A DNA stretch of 47,840 bases from Billgrantia azerbaijanica (GTDB lineage: Bacteria > Pseudomonadota > Gammaproteobacteria > Pseudomonadales > Halomonadaceae): assembly GCA_004551485.1 (NCBI GenBank), contig SBLD01000001.1:412185-460024 (forward strand). The letters are read 5' to 3'. Every line of letters starts with the position of its first letter. Position 1 is the stretch's first letter. The notes under the pieces are model-generated. The model was not told the origin of the DNA, did not search any database, and saw only the letters and a list, made by a program, of their open reading frames with translations. Positions 8,776 through 19,223 of this stretch are shown here, one piece after another. The translations under genes and the position numbers were made by a program.

Positions 8776-9510
8776 TTAGACGGGCACGATCTCGACGACG
8801 CGCAGCAGCGCCGCGCCGGCCTCGTCCTCCAGGGCGCGAAAGCGCACGTCGACGTCGCGAAGGCGCACGCCGTAGGTGCGCGCCTCGGCGCCCTGCCGGT
8901 AGGCGGGGCGCGGGTCCTGGGCCAGCACCTGCTCGATCAGCGCGCGCAGCGAGGTCGCATCGGGGCGGGCGGCGAGAAACGCCTCGACGTCGGGCGAGAA
9001 GCGCACCCCGAGCTGCGGCGGGGCGGCGGGGGCGAAGCCGGCACGCGCTCCCGGCCGGGCCTCGGCCCAGGGCAGGTAGGGCTTGATGTCGAGCACCGGC
9101 GTACCGCTCACCAGGTCGGCGCCGCCCAGCACCAGTCGCACGCCGCGGCGGGTGTCGATCTCCAGCAGCTCCACCAGCGACAGCCCCAGGCGATTGGGAC
9201 GGTGGGTACTGCGGCTGGCGAAGACGCCCACCTTGGCGTTGCCGCCGAGGCGTGGCGGGCGCACCAGCGGCGTCCACTGCGCCGGGGCGCGCTCGGGGCT
9301 GAGGTGAAAGACGAAGGTCAGCCACAGGTGGCTGAAGGCTTCCAGGCCGCGCACCGCCAGCGGGTCGGCATAGGGCGGGGCGAGCGTCAGCACGGCGCGC
9401 GCCGCCGGCGCCAGGCCTGGCTGGCGGGGAATGCCGAACTTGTCGGGGTAGTCGCTCTCGATGTGGCCGATGGCCTCCATCGTGAAGCGCTGAGCGGGGC
9501 TTTCTGTCAT
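8776..9510 (-). CDS. trmO: tRNA (N6-threonylcarbamoyladenosine(37)-N6)-methyltransferase TrmO (TsaA/YaeB family)
   Basis: TrmO uses SAM to methylate t6A37 in certain tRNAs. The 244-residue product has the single-sheet beta-barrel UPF0066 core near the N terminus, with IGHIESDYPDKFGIPRQPGL, GLEAFSHLWLTFVFH and the signature FASRSTHRPNRLGLS. A C-terminal domain carries DIKPYLPWAEA and a run near SPDVEAFLAARP. The start at 9510 gives MTESPAQRF. A methionine ten residues later (MEAIGHIES) is an alternative. tsaB, a gene for the preceding t6A modification, is also in this window at 17681. Transcription is divergent from the GNAT gene. Confidence 0.88.
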   Translation of the reverse strand: MTESPAQRFTMEAIGHIESDYPDKFGIPRQPGLAPAARAVLTLAPPYADPLAVRGLEAFSHLWLTFVFHLSPERAPAQWTPLVRPPRLGGNAKVGVFASRSTHRPNRLGLSLVELLEIDTRRGVRLVLGGADLVSGTPVLDIKPYLPWAEARPGARAGFAPAAPPQLGVRFSPDVEAFLAARPDATSLRALIEQVLAQDPRPAYRQGAEARTYGVRLRDVDVRFRALEDEAGAALLRVVEIVPV

Positions 9511-9611
9511 GGCGCCGATTATGCCTGGGCGGTCGACGTCGGGCGAGCCCATTGGCGCGTGGCCGCAGCTTGTGTACGCTGCCCGGCGGGTTCCACTGCA
9601 CAGGGCATACC

Positions 9612-10139
9612 ATGACGCAACCGGCAAGCCATCGTCCCGAGCGGGCGACGCCGCGGATTCTCTATCGGCTGGCCAAGGCCAAGGACGCCGCCGACCAGGC
9701 CGAGGTCTTCCACCACGCCGTGATGCAGGGGGCCGCCGCACACTACAGCGTCGTCCAGCGCGAGGCCTGGGCCGGGGTGCTGCCGCGCGAGGCGAGCGCC
9801 TGGATGGCGCGCCAGGCGCTCTACACCACGCTGGTCGCGACCTGCGACGGACGCTGCGTGGGCTTTGCCGAACTGGACATCCCCGCCGGGCGCGTCGTCA
9901 CCCTCTATGTCTGGCCGTCGCTGGCGCGGCGCGGCATCGGCACCACCCTGCTGGTGCACGCCGAGCGGCTCTTTCTCGAGCAGGGGGCGTGTCGGGTGCG
10001 CATCGATGCCAGCCTGATGCTGGCCGACTCGCTGGTGCGACGGGGCTGGGAGGATCTCGGCGAGGAGTGGGTCGAGCGCGGCGGCGAGCGACTCTGCCGT
10101 CACCGCCTGGAGAAGTCGCTCACCGCCGTGGAGACGTGA
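9612..10139 (+). CDS. GNAT-family N-acetyltransferase
   Basis: A 175-residue protein with the acetyl-CoA-binding GNAT core: VVTLYVWPSLARRGIGTTLLVHAERLF holds motif A (RRGIGT), and a C-terminal VRIDASLMLADSLVRRGW is motif B-like. The N-terminal region (RLAKAKDAADQAEVFHHAVM) is typical of small-molecule GNATs. The substrate cannot be predicted. The ATG at 9612 lies 101 bases from the divergent trmO start. The gene ends four bases before the nadC stop, with no room for a separate terminator. Confidence 0.8.
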   Translation: MTQPASHRPERATPRILYRLAKAKDAADQAEVFHHAVMQGAAAHYSVVQREAWAGVLPREASAWMARQALYTTLVATCDGRCVGFAELDIPAGRVVTLYVWPSLARRGIGTTLLVHAERLFLEQGACRVRIDASLMLADSLVRRGWEDLGEEWVERGGERLCRHRLEKSLTAVET

Positions 10140-10143
10140 AGGG

Positions 10144-11028
<885 letters not shown>

Positions 11029-11070
11029 TCATTATAGGGGAAACACCCTTCACGGCGTCAGGGGAGCGCG

Positions 11071-11643
11071 ATGCGAATCGACAACGGCCGGCTGGCGGAG
11101 GCGCGGCAGGTGCCTTCCCCCAACCATGATGCCCGCCCGACGGGCGAGATCTCGGCGGTGGTGCTGCACTCGATCAGCCTGCCGCCCGGCGTGTTCGGTG
11201 GCGATGCCATCGAGCGGCTGTTCACCAACCGCCTCGATCCCGAGGCGCATGCCTTCTTCCGGGAGATCGCCGGGCTGCGCGTCTCGGCGCATCTGCTGGT
11301 TCGTCGCGACGGCACCTGTGTGCAGTTCGTGCCCTTCACGGCGCGCGCCTGGCATGCCGGCCGCTCGCGCTGGGTCGATGACGGGCGCGTTCGTTGCGCC
11401 CTCAACGACTTCACCGTGGGGATCGAGCTGGAGGGTGACGAGGTGACGCCCTATCGCGAGGCCCAGTACCGCACCCTGGCCGCCGCACTGCGGGCGCTGA
11501 TGGCGACCTACCCGGCGATCACGGCGGGACGCATCACCAGCCATGCGCATATCGCCCCGCTGCGCAAGACCGATCCCGGTTTCGCCTTCGACTGGGCCTA
11601 TCTCCGCCGCTGCCTGGCAGCGGGCGAAACGTCGGTGTCATAA
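11071..11643 (+). CDS. ampD: 1,6-anhydro-N-acetylmuramyl-L-alanine amidase AmpD
   Basis: AmpD is a cytoplasmic zinc amidase that strips the peptide from anhydro-muropeptides in cell-wall recycling. Loss of AmpD derepresses AmpC beta-lactamases in species that carry ampR/ampC. The 190-residue product keeps the zinc ligands H33 (VVLHSISLPPG), H158 (TSHAHIAP) and D168 (RKTDPGFAFDW), and the catalytic glutamate E119 in VGIELEG. AGGGGAGC lies just before the ATG. It is divergent from nadC. No ampR or ampC is in the window. Confidence 0.95.
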   Translation: MRIDNGRLAEARQVPSPNHDARPTGEISAVVLHSISLPPGVFGGDAIERLFTNRLDPEAHAFFREIAGLRVSAHLLVRRDGTCVQFVPFTARAWHAGRSRWVDDGRVRCALNDFTVGIELEGDEVTPYREAQYRTLAAALRALMATYPAITAGRITSHAHIAPLRKTDPGFAFDWAYLRRCLAAGETSVS

Positions 11644-11947
11644 TCATACGGTAGTTTTATTACATCGGCGTCGGGCGTGGCGGTGACACGCGATTAGTTG
11701 CGTAAGAGCCTGTGTTGCAATGCAATGTGCGGTTAATGGAAAAAATTTCCATGTCATTGTAATTGGCAGGGCGGCTCGTTTAGGGTATGTTCTGCGACAT
11801 TGGTGGTAGACGCCGCCCCATCATTATGTAAAACCACTACAAGGCGCCGCCTGGCGGCCCGGTTCCCCCTGATCGTCAGCGACGACAACGCTCCCGCCCA
11901 TGTCGTGGGGGCCATCTGACATCACATTGTCACTCGGAGAGACGTCT
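11644..11947. other. intergenic region upstream of aceE
   Basis: A 304-base gap, AT-richer than its surroundings in the first half (around 11644-11770). It contains no credible short gene. It holds a sigma70-like promoter at 11763-11791 and a leader of about 150 bases before the aceE start. A PdhR-like half-site near 11799 is not convincing. Confidence 0.7.
11763..11791 (+). promoter_or_regulatory. candidate sigma70 promoter for aceEF
   Basis: A -35 box TTGGCA (11763-11768) and a -10 box TATGTT (11786-11791) are separated by 17 bases. The start site would be near 11798. It is the best match in the gap and is correctly oriented toward aceE. Confidence 0.5.
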
Positions 11948-14620
11948 ATGAGTCTGGAGGCAAGAGAAGATCTCGATCCGGTCGAAACCGCGGAGTGGAT
12001 GGAATCCCTGGAATCGGTCCTGGATCGTGAGGGCGAGGAGCGCGCCCGGTACCTGCTGACCCGCCTGGCCGATCGGCTGCGCCGCGATGGCATGCAGGCG
12101 CCCTTCTCGGTGACGACGCCGCATCGCAACACCATTCCGGTGCATCGCGAAGCGCCGATGCCGGGTGATCTGTTCATGGAGCGGCGCATCCGCTCGCTGA
12201 TCCGCTACAACGCCATCGCCCAGGTGATCCGCAACAACCGCGCCAACCCCGGGCTGGGCGGCCACATCGCCAGCTTCATGTCGGCGGCGACCCTCTACGA
12301 CGTGGGCTTCAACCACTTCTTCCGCGCTCCGAGCGGCGATTTCGAGGGCGACCTGGTCTACATCCAGGGGCACGTGGCGCCGGGCATCTACGCCCGCGCC
12401 TACCTGGAAGGGCGCCTCACCGAAGCGCAGATGGACAAGTACCGCCAGGAGGTGGATGGCGATGGCCTGTCGTCCTACCCGCACCCCTGGCTGATGCCCG
12501 ACTTCTGGCAGTTCCCCACCGTCTCCATGGGTCTCGGCCCCATCCAGGCCATCTACCAGGCCCACGTGATGAAGTACCTCGACTCGCGCGAGCTCAAGGC
12601 CATGCACGATCGCAAGATCTGGTGCTTCATGGGCGACGGCGAGTGCGACGAGCCGGAATCGCTGGGCGCCATCTCGCTGGCCGGTCGCGAGAAGCTCGAC
12701 AACCTGATCTTCGTCATCAACTGCAACCTGCAGCGTCTCGATGGTCCGGTGCGCGGCAATGGCCGCATCATCGACGAGCTCGAGGGCGTCTTCCGCGGCG
12801 CCGGCTGGAACGTCCTCAAGGTGGTCTGGGGCCGCCTGTGGGATCCGCTGTTCGAGAAGGACAAGAAGGGCATCCTGCAAAAGCGCATGGATGAAGCCGT
12901 GGATGGTGAGTACCAGAACTACAAGGCCATCGGCGGCGGTTACACCCGGGAGCACTTCTTCGGCAAGTACCCCGAGACCGCCGAGATGGTCAAGGACATG
13001 TCCGACGAGGACATCTGGAAGCTCAACCGCGGCGGGCATGACCCCTTCAAGGTGTACGCGGCCTACCACGAGGCGGTGAACAACGCCAACGGCCGGCCCA
13101 CCGTGATCCTGGCGCACACCGTCAAGGGTTACGGCATGGGCAGCGGCGAGGGTGAGGCGGCCATGGAGGCCCACCAGGTCAAGACCATGGAGTACGAGGC
13201 GCTGCGCAAGTTCCGCGACCGCTTCGGCATCCCGCTCTCCGATGAGCAGCTCAAGGAAGTCCCCTACTACAAGCCGGACGACGACTCGCCCGAGCTCAAG
13301 TACATGCACCTGCAGCGCGAGCGCCTGGGCGGCTACCTGCCGAGCCGGCGTCACGATTTCGAGGCGCTGCCGATCCCCGATCTCGACGACAAGACCTTCG
13401 CCTCCCAGACCGGCGGGTCCAAGGGCCGCGAGATCTCCACCACCATGGCCTTCGTGCGCATCCTGAACGGCCTGGTCAAGGACAAGCAGATCGGCCAGCG
13501 GGTGGTGCCGATCATTCCCGACGAGGCTCGCACCTTCGGCATGGAGGGGATGTTCCGCCAGCTCGGCATCTACACCTCCGAGGGGCAGAAGTACGAGCCC
13601 GTCGACAAGGGCCAGATCATGTTCTACCGCGAGGACAAGCAGGGCCAGATCCTCGAGGAGGGCATCTCGGAGGCGGGGGCCATGTCGGCGTGGATCGCCG
13701 CGGCCACCTCCTACTCCAACAACGCCACCACGCTGCTGCCGTTCTACATCTACTACTCGATGTTCGGCTTCCAGCGCATCGGCGACCTGGCCTGGGCCGC
13801 CGGTGACATGCAGGCGCGCGGCTTCCTGGTGGGGGGCACCGCCGGGCGCACCACGCTGAACGGCGAGGGGCTGCAGCACCAGGATGGCCACAGCCACCTG
13901 CAGGCCGCGATGATCCCCAACTGCCGCAGCTATGATCCCACCTATGCCCACGAGGTGGCGGTGATCGTCCAGGACGGGCTGAAGCGCATGTTCGCCGACA
14001 AGGAGAACTGCTTCTACTACTTGACGGTGATGAACGAGAACTACGAGCACCCGGCGCTCGAGGCGGTGCCCGCCGAGGACATCATCAAGGGCATGTACCT
14101 GCTGCGCGAGACGCAGGGCGACAAGGGGCGTGTCCAGCTGATGGGCTGCGGTACCATCCTGCGCGAGGTCGAGGCCGCCGCCGAGCTGCTCGCCGACGAC
14201 TGGGGCATCGGGGCCGACATCTGGAGCGTGACCAGCTTCAACGAGCTGCGTCGCGAGGCGCTCGAGATCGACCGTCAGGCCTTCCTGCATCCCGAGGACG
14301 AGCCGGGCAAGCCGTACGTCACCGCCTGCCTGGAGGGCCGTCAGGGGCCGGCCATCGCCTCCACCGACTACATGAAGCTGTTCGCCGACCAGGTCCGTGC
14401 CTGGGTGCCGACCGACTACCATGTACTGGGGACCGACGGCTTCGGTCGCTCCGACACCCGCGAGAAGCTGCGGCGCTTCTTCGAGGTCGATCGCTACTAC
14501 GTCACGGTGGTGGCGCTCAAGGCGCTGGCCGATCGCGGTGAGCTGGATCGCAAGGTCGTGAGCGAGGCGATCGCGAAATACGGCATCGATCCCAACAAGC
14601 CCAATCCGCTGACCAGCTGA
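11948..14620 (+). CDS. aceE: pyruvate dehydrogenase E1 component, homodimeric type
   Basis: AceE decarboxylates pyruvate with thiamine diphosphate and transfers the acetyl group to the E2 lipoyl arm. The 890-residue product matches the E. coli length. It contains the N-terminal segment FSVTTPHRNTIPVHREAPMPG and the ThDP motif GDGECDEPESLGAI...NLIFVINCN. Other conserved stretches are ILAHTVKGYGMG, FVRILNGLVKD, GEGLQHQDGHSH and a C-terminal VLGTDGFGRSDTREKLRRFFEVD. The ATG at 11948 follows CGGAGAG. The frame extends upstream to 11900 without family similarity. aceF follows after 61 bases in the same direction; lpd (E3) is not adjacent. Confidence 0.97.
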   Translation: MSLEAREDLDPVETAEWMESLESVLDREGEERARYLLTRLADRLRRDGMQAPFSVTTPHRNTIPVHREAPMPGDLFMERRIRSLIRYNAIAQVIRNNRANPGLGGHIASFMSAATLYDVGFNHFFRAPSGDFEGDLVYIQGHVAPGIYARAYLEGRLTEAQMDKYRQEVDGDGLSSYPHPWLMPDFWQFPTVSMGLGPIQAIYQAHVMKYLDSRELKAMHDRKIWCFMGDGECDEPESLGAISLAGREKLDNLIFVINCNLQRLDGPVRGNGRIIDELEGVFRGAGWNVLKVVWGRLWDPLFEKDKKGILQKRMDEAVDGEYQNYKAIGGGYTREHFFGKYPETAEMVKDMSDEDIWKLNRGGHDPFKVYAAYHEAVNNANGRPTVILAHTVKGYGMGSGEGEAAMEAHQVKTMEYEALRKFRDRFGIPLSDEQLKEVPYYKPDDDSPELKYMHLQRERLGGYLPSRRHDFEALPIPDLDDKTFASQTGGSKGREISTTMAFVRILNGLVKDKQIGQRVVPIIPDEARTFGMEGMFRQLGIYTSEGQKYEPVDKGQIMFYREDKQGQILEEGISEAGAMSAWIAAATSYSNNATTLLPFYIYYSMFGFQRIGDLAWAAGDMQARGFLVGGTAGRTTLNGEGLQHQDGHSHLQAAMIPNCRSYDPTYAHEVAVIVQDGLKRMFADKENCFYYLTVMNENYEHPALEAVPAEDIIKGMYLLRETQGDKGRVQLMGCGTILREVEAAAELLADDWGIGADIWSVTSFNELRREALEIDRQAFLHPEDEPGKPYVTACLEGRQGPAIASTDYMKLFADQVRAWVPTDYHVLGTDGFGRSDTREKLRRFFEVDRYYVTVVALKALADRGELDRKVVSEAIAKYGIDPNKPNPLTS

Positions 14621-14681
14621 TCCCGGTGGCCGGGCGGGCGGAGCCCGCCCGTTCCAGGCACGATTTGGAAGGAGCGCGACC

Positions 14682-16676
14682 TTGAGTAGCGAAATCATCA
14701 AAGTTCCCGACATCGGCGGCAGCGAGGATGTCGAAATCATCGAAGTGGCCGTGGCGGAAGGCGACGTCATCGGCGTCGAGGACACCCTGATCACCCTGGA
14801 GTCCGACAAGGCCAGCATGGACGTGCCCTCGCCGAAAGCCGGCAAGGTGGTCCGTGTGCTGGTGAAGGAGGGCGACACCGTCTCCGAGGGGGCTGATATC
14901 GTCGAACTGGAGACGGAGGGCGGCGGCAGCGCCGAGGCGCCGGTCGAGGAGCCGGCCAACCCGGCCTCGGCAGCCGAGCCCGCGACGGCCCCCGAACCGA
15001 CACGGCCGGCCGCCGCACGGGGCGGCAAGCGTACCGTCGAGATCAAGGTGCCCGACCTGGGCGGTTCGGAGGACGTCGAGATCATCGAGGTGGCCGTCGC
15101 CGCCGGCGACGAGGTCGCCGAGGAAGACACCTTGATCACCCTGGAGTCCGACAAGGCCAGCATGGACGTGCCGAGCCCCCATGCCGGCACGCTGGTGAGC
15201 CTGACCGTCAAGGAGGGCGATACCGTCTCCGAAGGCGACGTGATCGGCACCATGGAGATCGCGGAGGCGGGTGCCGCCGAGGGCGGCGACGCGGCCCCGG
15301 CCGAGGCGCCCGCCGCCGCCGAGTCCGCGGCGGCTGCGCCCGAGCCCGAGCCGCAGGCGGCCGCCAGCGGCGCGCCCGAGCGCCGCGAGATTCGCGTGCC
15401 GGACCTCTCCGGCTCGTCCGACGTGCCGGTGATCGAGATCGCGGCGAGCGCCGGCGACGAGGTCAACGAGGAGGACCCGCTGATCACCCTGGAGTCCGAC
15501 AAGGCTTCCATGGACGTGCCCAGCCCCTACAAGGGCAAGCTCCTCGAGCTCACCGTCAAGGAGGGCGACACCGTCTCCGAGGGGGACCTGATCGGCTATA
15601 TCGAGGTGGCGGGCGCGCCGGTGGCGGCGAACAAGCCCGCGTCACAGCCGGCGCCGTCCCAGCCCGCGCCGGCGGCCGAGAAACCGGCGCCCACCCCCGT
15701 CGGCCGGCCCAGCCCCGAGGCGCAGATGGCGGCCCAGAAGCCGCGCACGGGCAAGCTGGTCCACGCCGGGCCGGCGGTGCGCATGCTGGCCCGCGAGCTG
15801 GGCGTCGACCTGGCCGAGGTCACGCCCAGCGGCCCCAAGGAGCGCGTGCTCAAGGAGGACGTGCACGCCTATGTCAAGCAGGTGATGGCCGGCAAGGCCC
15901 AGGCGCCGGCCGCTGCCGCCCCGGCTGCCCAGGCGGGTTCCGGCATTCCGCCGATCCCCGACCAGGACTTCAGCCAGTTCGGCGAGGTGGAAGAGAAGCC
16001 CATGGGGCGCCTGATGAAGATGGGCGCCACCAACCTGCACCGCAGCTGGGTCAACCTGCCCCACGTCACCCAGTTCGACGAGGCGGACATCACCGAGCTC
16101 GAGGCCTTCCGCAAGTCGATGAAGGCCGAGGCGGAAGCCCAGGGCGCCAAGCTCACGCCGCTGCCCTTCCTGATCAAGGCGTGCGCCTTCGCGCTCAGGA
16201 AGTTCCCGCAGTTCAACGTCAGCCTCAAGGCCGACGGCGAGACGGTGGTGTGGAAGAAGTACGTGCACATCGGCATTGCCGTGGACACCCCGGACGGCCT
16301 GATGGTGCCGGTGATCCGCGACGCCGACCGCAAGTCGCTGATCGAGCTGGCCAAGGAGAGCGTGGAGCTGGCCGGCAAGGCGCAGTCCAAGAAGCTCAAG
16401 CGCGAGGAGATGACCGGTGGCTGCTTCACCGTCTCGAGCCTCGGCTCCATCGGCGGCACCGCCTTCACGCCCATCGTCAATGCCCCGGAGGTGGCCATCC
16501 TCGGCGTCTCCAAGGCGCAGATGAAACCGGTGTGGAACGGCGCCGACTTCGCCCCGCGGCTGATGATGCCGCTGTGCCTCTCCTACGACCACCGCGCCGT
16601 CAACGGCGCCGACGCGGCGCGCTTCACGGCCTTCCTGGCCGCGGCGCTCAGCGACATCCGTCGCCTGCTGATGTAA
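14682..16676 (+). CDS. aceF: pyruvate dehydrogenase E2, dihydrolipoyllysine-residue acetyltransferase (three lipoyl domains)
   Basis: The E2 core of the complex, 664 residues. Three tandem lipoyl domains each carry ITLESDKASMDVPSP, with lipoylated lysines K43, K158 and K274. They are joined by Ala/Pro/Glu-rich flexible linkers (about 80-115, 195-235, 312-355). A peripheral subunit-binding domain follows (AGPAVRMLARELGVDLAEV...VHAYVKQ, about 362-400), then the catalytic domain ending LSYDHRAVNGAD with catalytic H637. Asn in place of Asp after it is normal for Azotobacter/Pseudomonas-type E2. The start is TTG at 14682, supported by AAGGAG seven bases upstream and by the family start SSEIIKVPDIGG. 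It is cotranscribed with aceE. Confidence 0.96.
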   Translation: MSSEIIKVPDIGGSEDVEIIEVAVAEGDVIGVEDTLITLESDKASMDVPSPKAGKVVRVLVKEGDTVSEGADIVELETEGGGSAEAPVEEPANPASAAEPATAPEPTRPAAARGGKRTVEIKVPDLGGSEDVEIIEVAVAAGDEVAEEDTLITLESDKASMDVPSPHAGTLVSLTVKEGDTVSEGDVIGTMEIAEAGAAEGGDAAPAEAPAAAESAAAAPEPEPQAAASGAPERREIRVPDLSGSSDVPVIEIAASAGDEVNEEDPLITLESDKASMDVPSPYKGKLLELTVKEGDTVSEGDLIGYIEVAGAPVAANKPASQPAPSQPAPAAEKPAPTPVGRPSPEAQMAAQKPRTGKLVHAGPAVRMLARELGVDLAEVTPSGPKERVLKEDVHAYVKQVMAGKAQAPAAAAPAAQAGSGIPPIPDQDFSQFGEVEEKPMGRLMKMGATNLHRSWVNLPHVTQFDEADITELEAFRKSMKAEAEAQGAKLTPLPFLIKACAFALRKFPQFNVSLKADGETVVWKKYVHIGIAVDTPDGLMVPVIRDADRKSLIELAKESVELAGKAQSKKLKREEMTGGCFTVSSLGSIGGTAFTPIVNAPEVAILGVSKAQMKPVWNGADFAPRLMMPLCLSYDHRAVNGADAARFTAFLAAALSDIRRLLM

Positions 16677-16697
16677 GCGCGGCTGCGAGCCCGAGCC

Positions 16698-16728
16698 ACG
16701 ACGGCGCCCCGGGACGGGGCGCCGTCGT
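16698..16728 (+). terminator. stem-loop downstream of aceF
   Basis: A perfect 13-bp GC-rich stem (16698-16710 with 16716-16728) has a 5-base loop, 21 bases after the aceF stop. There is no clear U tract, so it may terminate weakly or protect the transcript end. Confidence 0.6.
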
Positions 16729-16852
16729 CGTCTGGGGCAGGGCAGACCAAAGTGCAACCGGTTCGTTAATTGCCTGAAAAGACAAGGCTATCGGCTTTCG
16801 GGGCGCGTGGCGTGCGGCGCCTCTGGTTGTCTGGTCTGCGCGGCGCGGTTAA

Positions 16853-17575
<723 letters not shown>

Positions 17576-17596
17576 AGCGCGAGCTCACTCGGCTCA

Positions 17597-17622
17597 CGAA
17601 GGCCCGCCTCGGCGGGCCTTCG
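17597..17622 (+). terminator. stem-loop terminator downstream of adk
   Basis: A 12-bp perfect stem (17597-17608 with 17611-17622) has a very tight loop and is followed by TCGT. It lies 21 bases after the adk stop and before the tsaB promoter area. Confidence 0.65.
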
Positions 17623-17680
17623 TCGTGGCGGGTCCGGTGCGTATAATGGCCCCTCCACTGAGCTGCCATGACCCGAGCCC

Positions 17681-18385
17681 ATGCCGACCCTGCTGGCCCT
17701 GGATGCCTCCTCGCGCGCCTGCTCCGCCGCCCTGCTGATTCGCCGTCCGGGCGAGGCGGACACCCTGGTCGCGCGCTTCGCCCACACCCCCCGCGAGCAC
17801 ACCCGTCGCCTGCTGCCCATGGTCGATGAGGTGCTGGCCGAGGCGGGGCTTTCGCCCGCGGCGCTGGACGCCGTGGCCTACGGCCGCGGCCCCGGCTCCT
17901 TCACCGGCCTGCGCATCGCCGCCGGCGCCGCCCAGGGGCTCGCCTACGGCCTGGACCGGCCGCTGCTCGGCGTCTCGACCCTGGAGGCGCTGGCGCTCGG
18001 CGCACATCGCCGCCACCGCTTCCGTCATATCGTCACGGCGCTGGATGCGCGCATGGGCGAGATCTACGTGGCCGCCTGGCGCTGCAGCGACGGTGCCACC
18101 GAAGCGCTCAGCGCCGAGGCGGTGCTGCCGCCCGAGCGCCTGCGTCTGCCCGATGGGAGCGACGCGCTCGACTGGGTCGGCGTGGGTTCCGGCTGGGCGT
18201 TGTGGGAGGCCATGCCGACCGAGGTGCAGGTGCGCCTCGTCCAGCGGCTCGTCGACCCGGAACCCGCTGCCGAGGAGATGGCGCTGCTCGCCGCGCGCGA
18301 CCTCGCGGCGGGCGGTGGCCTGCCTGCGCATGCGGTGCAGCCGATCTACCTGCGCGATACCGTCGCCTGGCAGAAGGGGCGATGA
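17681..18385 (+). CDS. tsaB: tRNA threonylcarbamoyladenosine biosynthesis protein TsaB
   Basis: TsaB partners TsaD in making t6A37 on ANN-decoding tRNAs. The 234-residue protein has the ASKHA-fold start [18 protein letters not shown], then [18 protein letters not shown] and [42 protein letters not shown], which is diagnostic for the family, and a central [12 protein letters not shown]. The ATG at 17681 is the family start. The stop overlaps the rsmJ start by four bases (ATGA), so the two are translationally coupled tRNA/rRNA modification genes. Confidence 0.94.
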   Translation: MPTLLALDASSRACSAALLIRRPGEADTLVARFAHTPREHTRRLLPMVDEVLAEAGLSPAALDAVAYGRGPGSFTGLRIAAGAAQGLAYGLDRPLLGVSTLEALALGAHRRHRFRHIVTALDARMGEIYVAAWRCSDGATEALSAEAVLPPERLRLPDGSDALDWVGVGSGWALWEAMPTEVQVRLVQRLVDPEPAAEEMALLAARDLAAGGGLPAHAVQPIYLRDTVAWQKGR

Positions 18386-19152
18386 GCGAGCCGGTCGCTC
18401 GCGTGGTGGTGGAAGGCGCGGACCTGGCCCCACTGGCGGCGCGTCTGGGGGTGTCGCACGGTACGGCCGGGGCGGTCGACCTCGCGCTGCGCCGTGATGG
18501 GGATCGCCTGGTGCTGGCCGGCGACCCGACGCGCTACGGAGCGCCGCTCGCCGTGGACTTCGTCGCCGGCCGCGTTGCCCACCGGCGCCGCTTCGGCGGC
18601 GGGCGTGGTCAGCTCATCGCTCGCGCCTGCGGGCTTGGTGGCGGGGTGACGTCGAGCGTGGTGGACGCCACGGCCGGGCTCGGGCGCGACGCCTTCGTGC
18701 TGGCGAGCCTCGGCGTCGAGGTGCTGATGGTCGAACGGGTGGCGGCGATCGCCGCCCTGCTCGAGGACGGGCTGGCCCGTGCGCTGGCCGACCCCGGCAC
18801 CGCCGCGGTCGCCAGGCGGCTGCACCTGGCCCGGGGCGACGCGACCCGTGAGCTTGCCGCCCTGGTGGCCCGTGGCGGGGTGGCGCCCCAGGTGATCCAT
18901 CTCGACCCCATGTTTCCCCACCGCGACAAGTCGGCGCTGGTCAAGAAGGAGATGCGCCTGTTCCGCGCGCTCGCCGGCGACGATGGGGATGCGCCGCGGC
19001 TGCTCGAGGCGGCGCTGGACGTCGCCACCCATCGGGTGGTGGTCAAGCGGCCGCGCAAGGCACCGCCCATCGCCGGCCCGGCGCCGCGCCATGTCCTCGA
19101 GGGCAAGACGAGCCGCTACGACCTCTACGTGCATCGCAGCCTCAAGGGATAA
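18382..19152 (+). CDS. rsmJ: 16S rRNA (guanine(1516)-N(2))-methyltransferase RsmJ (YhiQ)
   Basis: RsmJ methylates G1516 of 16S rRNA with SAM. The 256-residue product is close to the E. coli size. It shows [33 protein letters not shown], the SAM motif [40 protein letters not shown] containing the catalytic DPMFPxR signature, and [14 protein letters not shown]. The start overlaps the tsaB stop. A longer frame beginning upstream inside tsaB is rejected because it has no family similarity. Confidence 0.94.
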   Translation: MSEPVARVVVEGADLAPLAARLGVSHGTAGAVDLALRRDGDRLVLAGDPTRYGAPLAVDFVAGRVAHRRRFGGGRGQLIARACGLGGGVTSSVVDATAGLGRDAFVLASLGVEVLMVERVAAIAALLEDGLARALADPGTAAVARRLHLARGDATRELAALVARGGVAPQVIHLDPMFPHRDKSALVKKEMRLFRALAGDDGDAPRLLEAALDVATHRVVVKRPRKAPPIAGPAPRHVLEGKTSRYDLYVHRSLKG

Positions 19153-19223
19153 GGTGCCTTCGACCGCTTTCCCTCGGCGGACAAGGGTGCGGTAGGCTTC
19201 AGGACAACCGAGGGAGGGAAACC

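Noticed and set aside
11799-11811. PdhR-like operator ATTGGTGGTAGAC in the aceE leader
   Set aside because: Only the left half matches the PdhR palindrome ATTGGT-N3-ACCAAT; the right half is absent.
11930-15511. A 1193-codon open frame antisense to aceE and aceF
   Set aside because: It is a by-product of high GC and strong codon bias in aceE/aceF. The translation is low-complexity (Val, His, Gly, Ser rich) and matches no family, whereas the plus strand encodes textbook proteins.
14682-15610. Tandem DNA repeat in aceF as an unusual structure
   Set aside because: The repetition is explained by three lipoyl domains, which is a known arrangement for pyruvate dehydrogenase E2 in proteobacteria.
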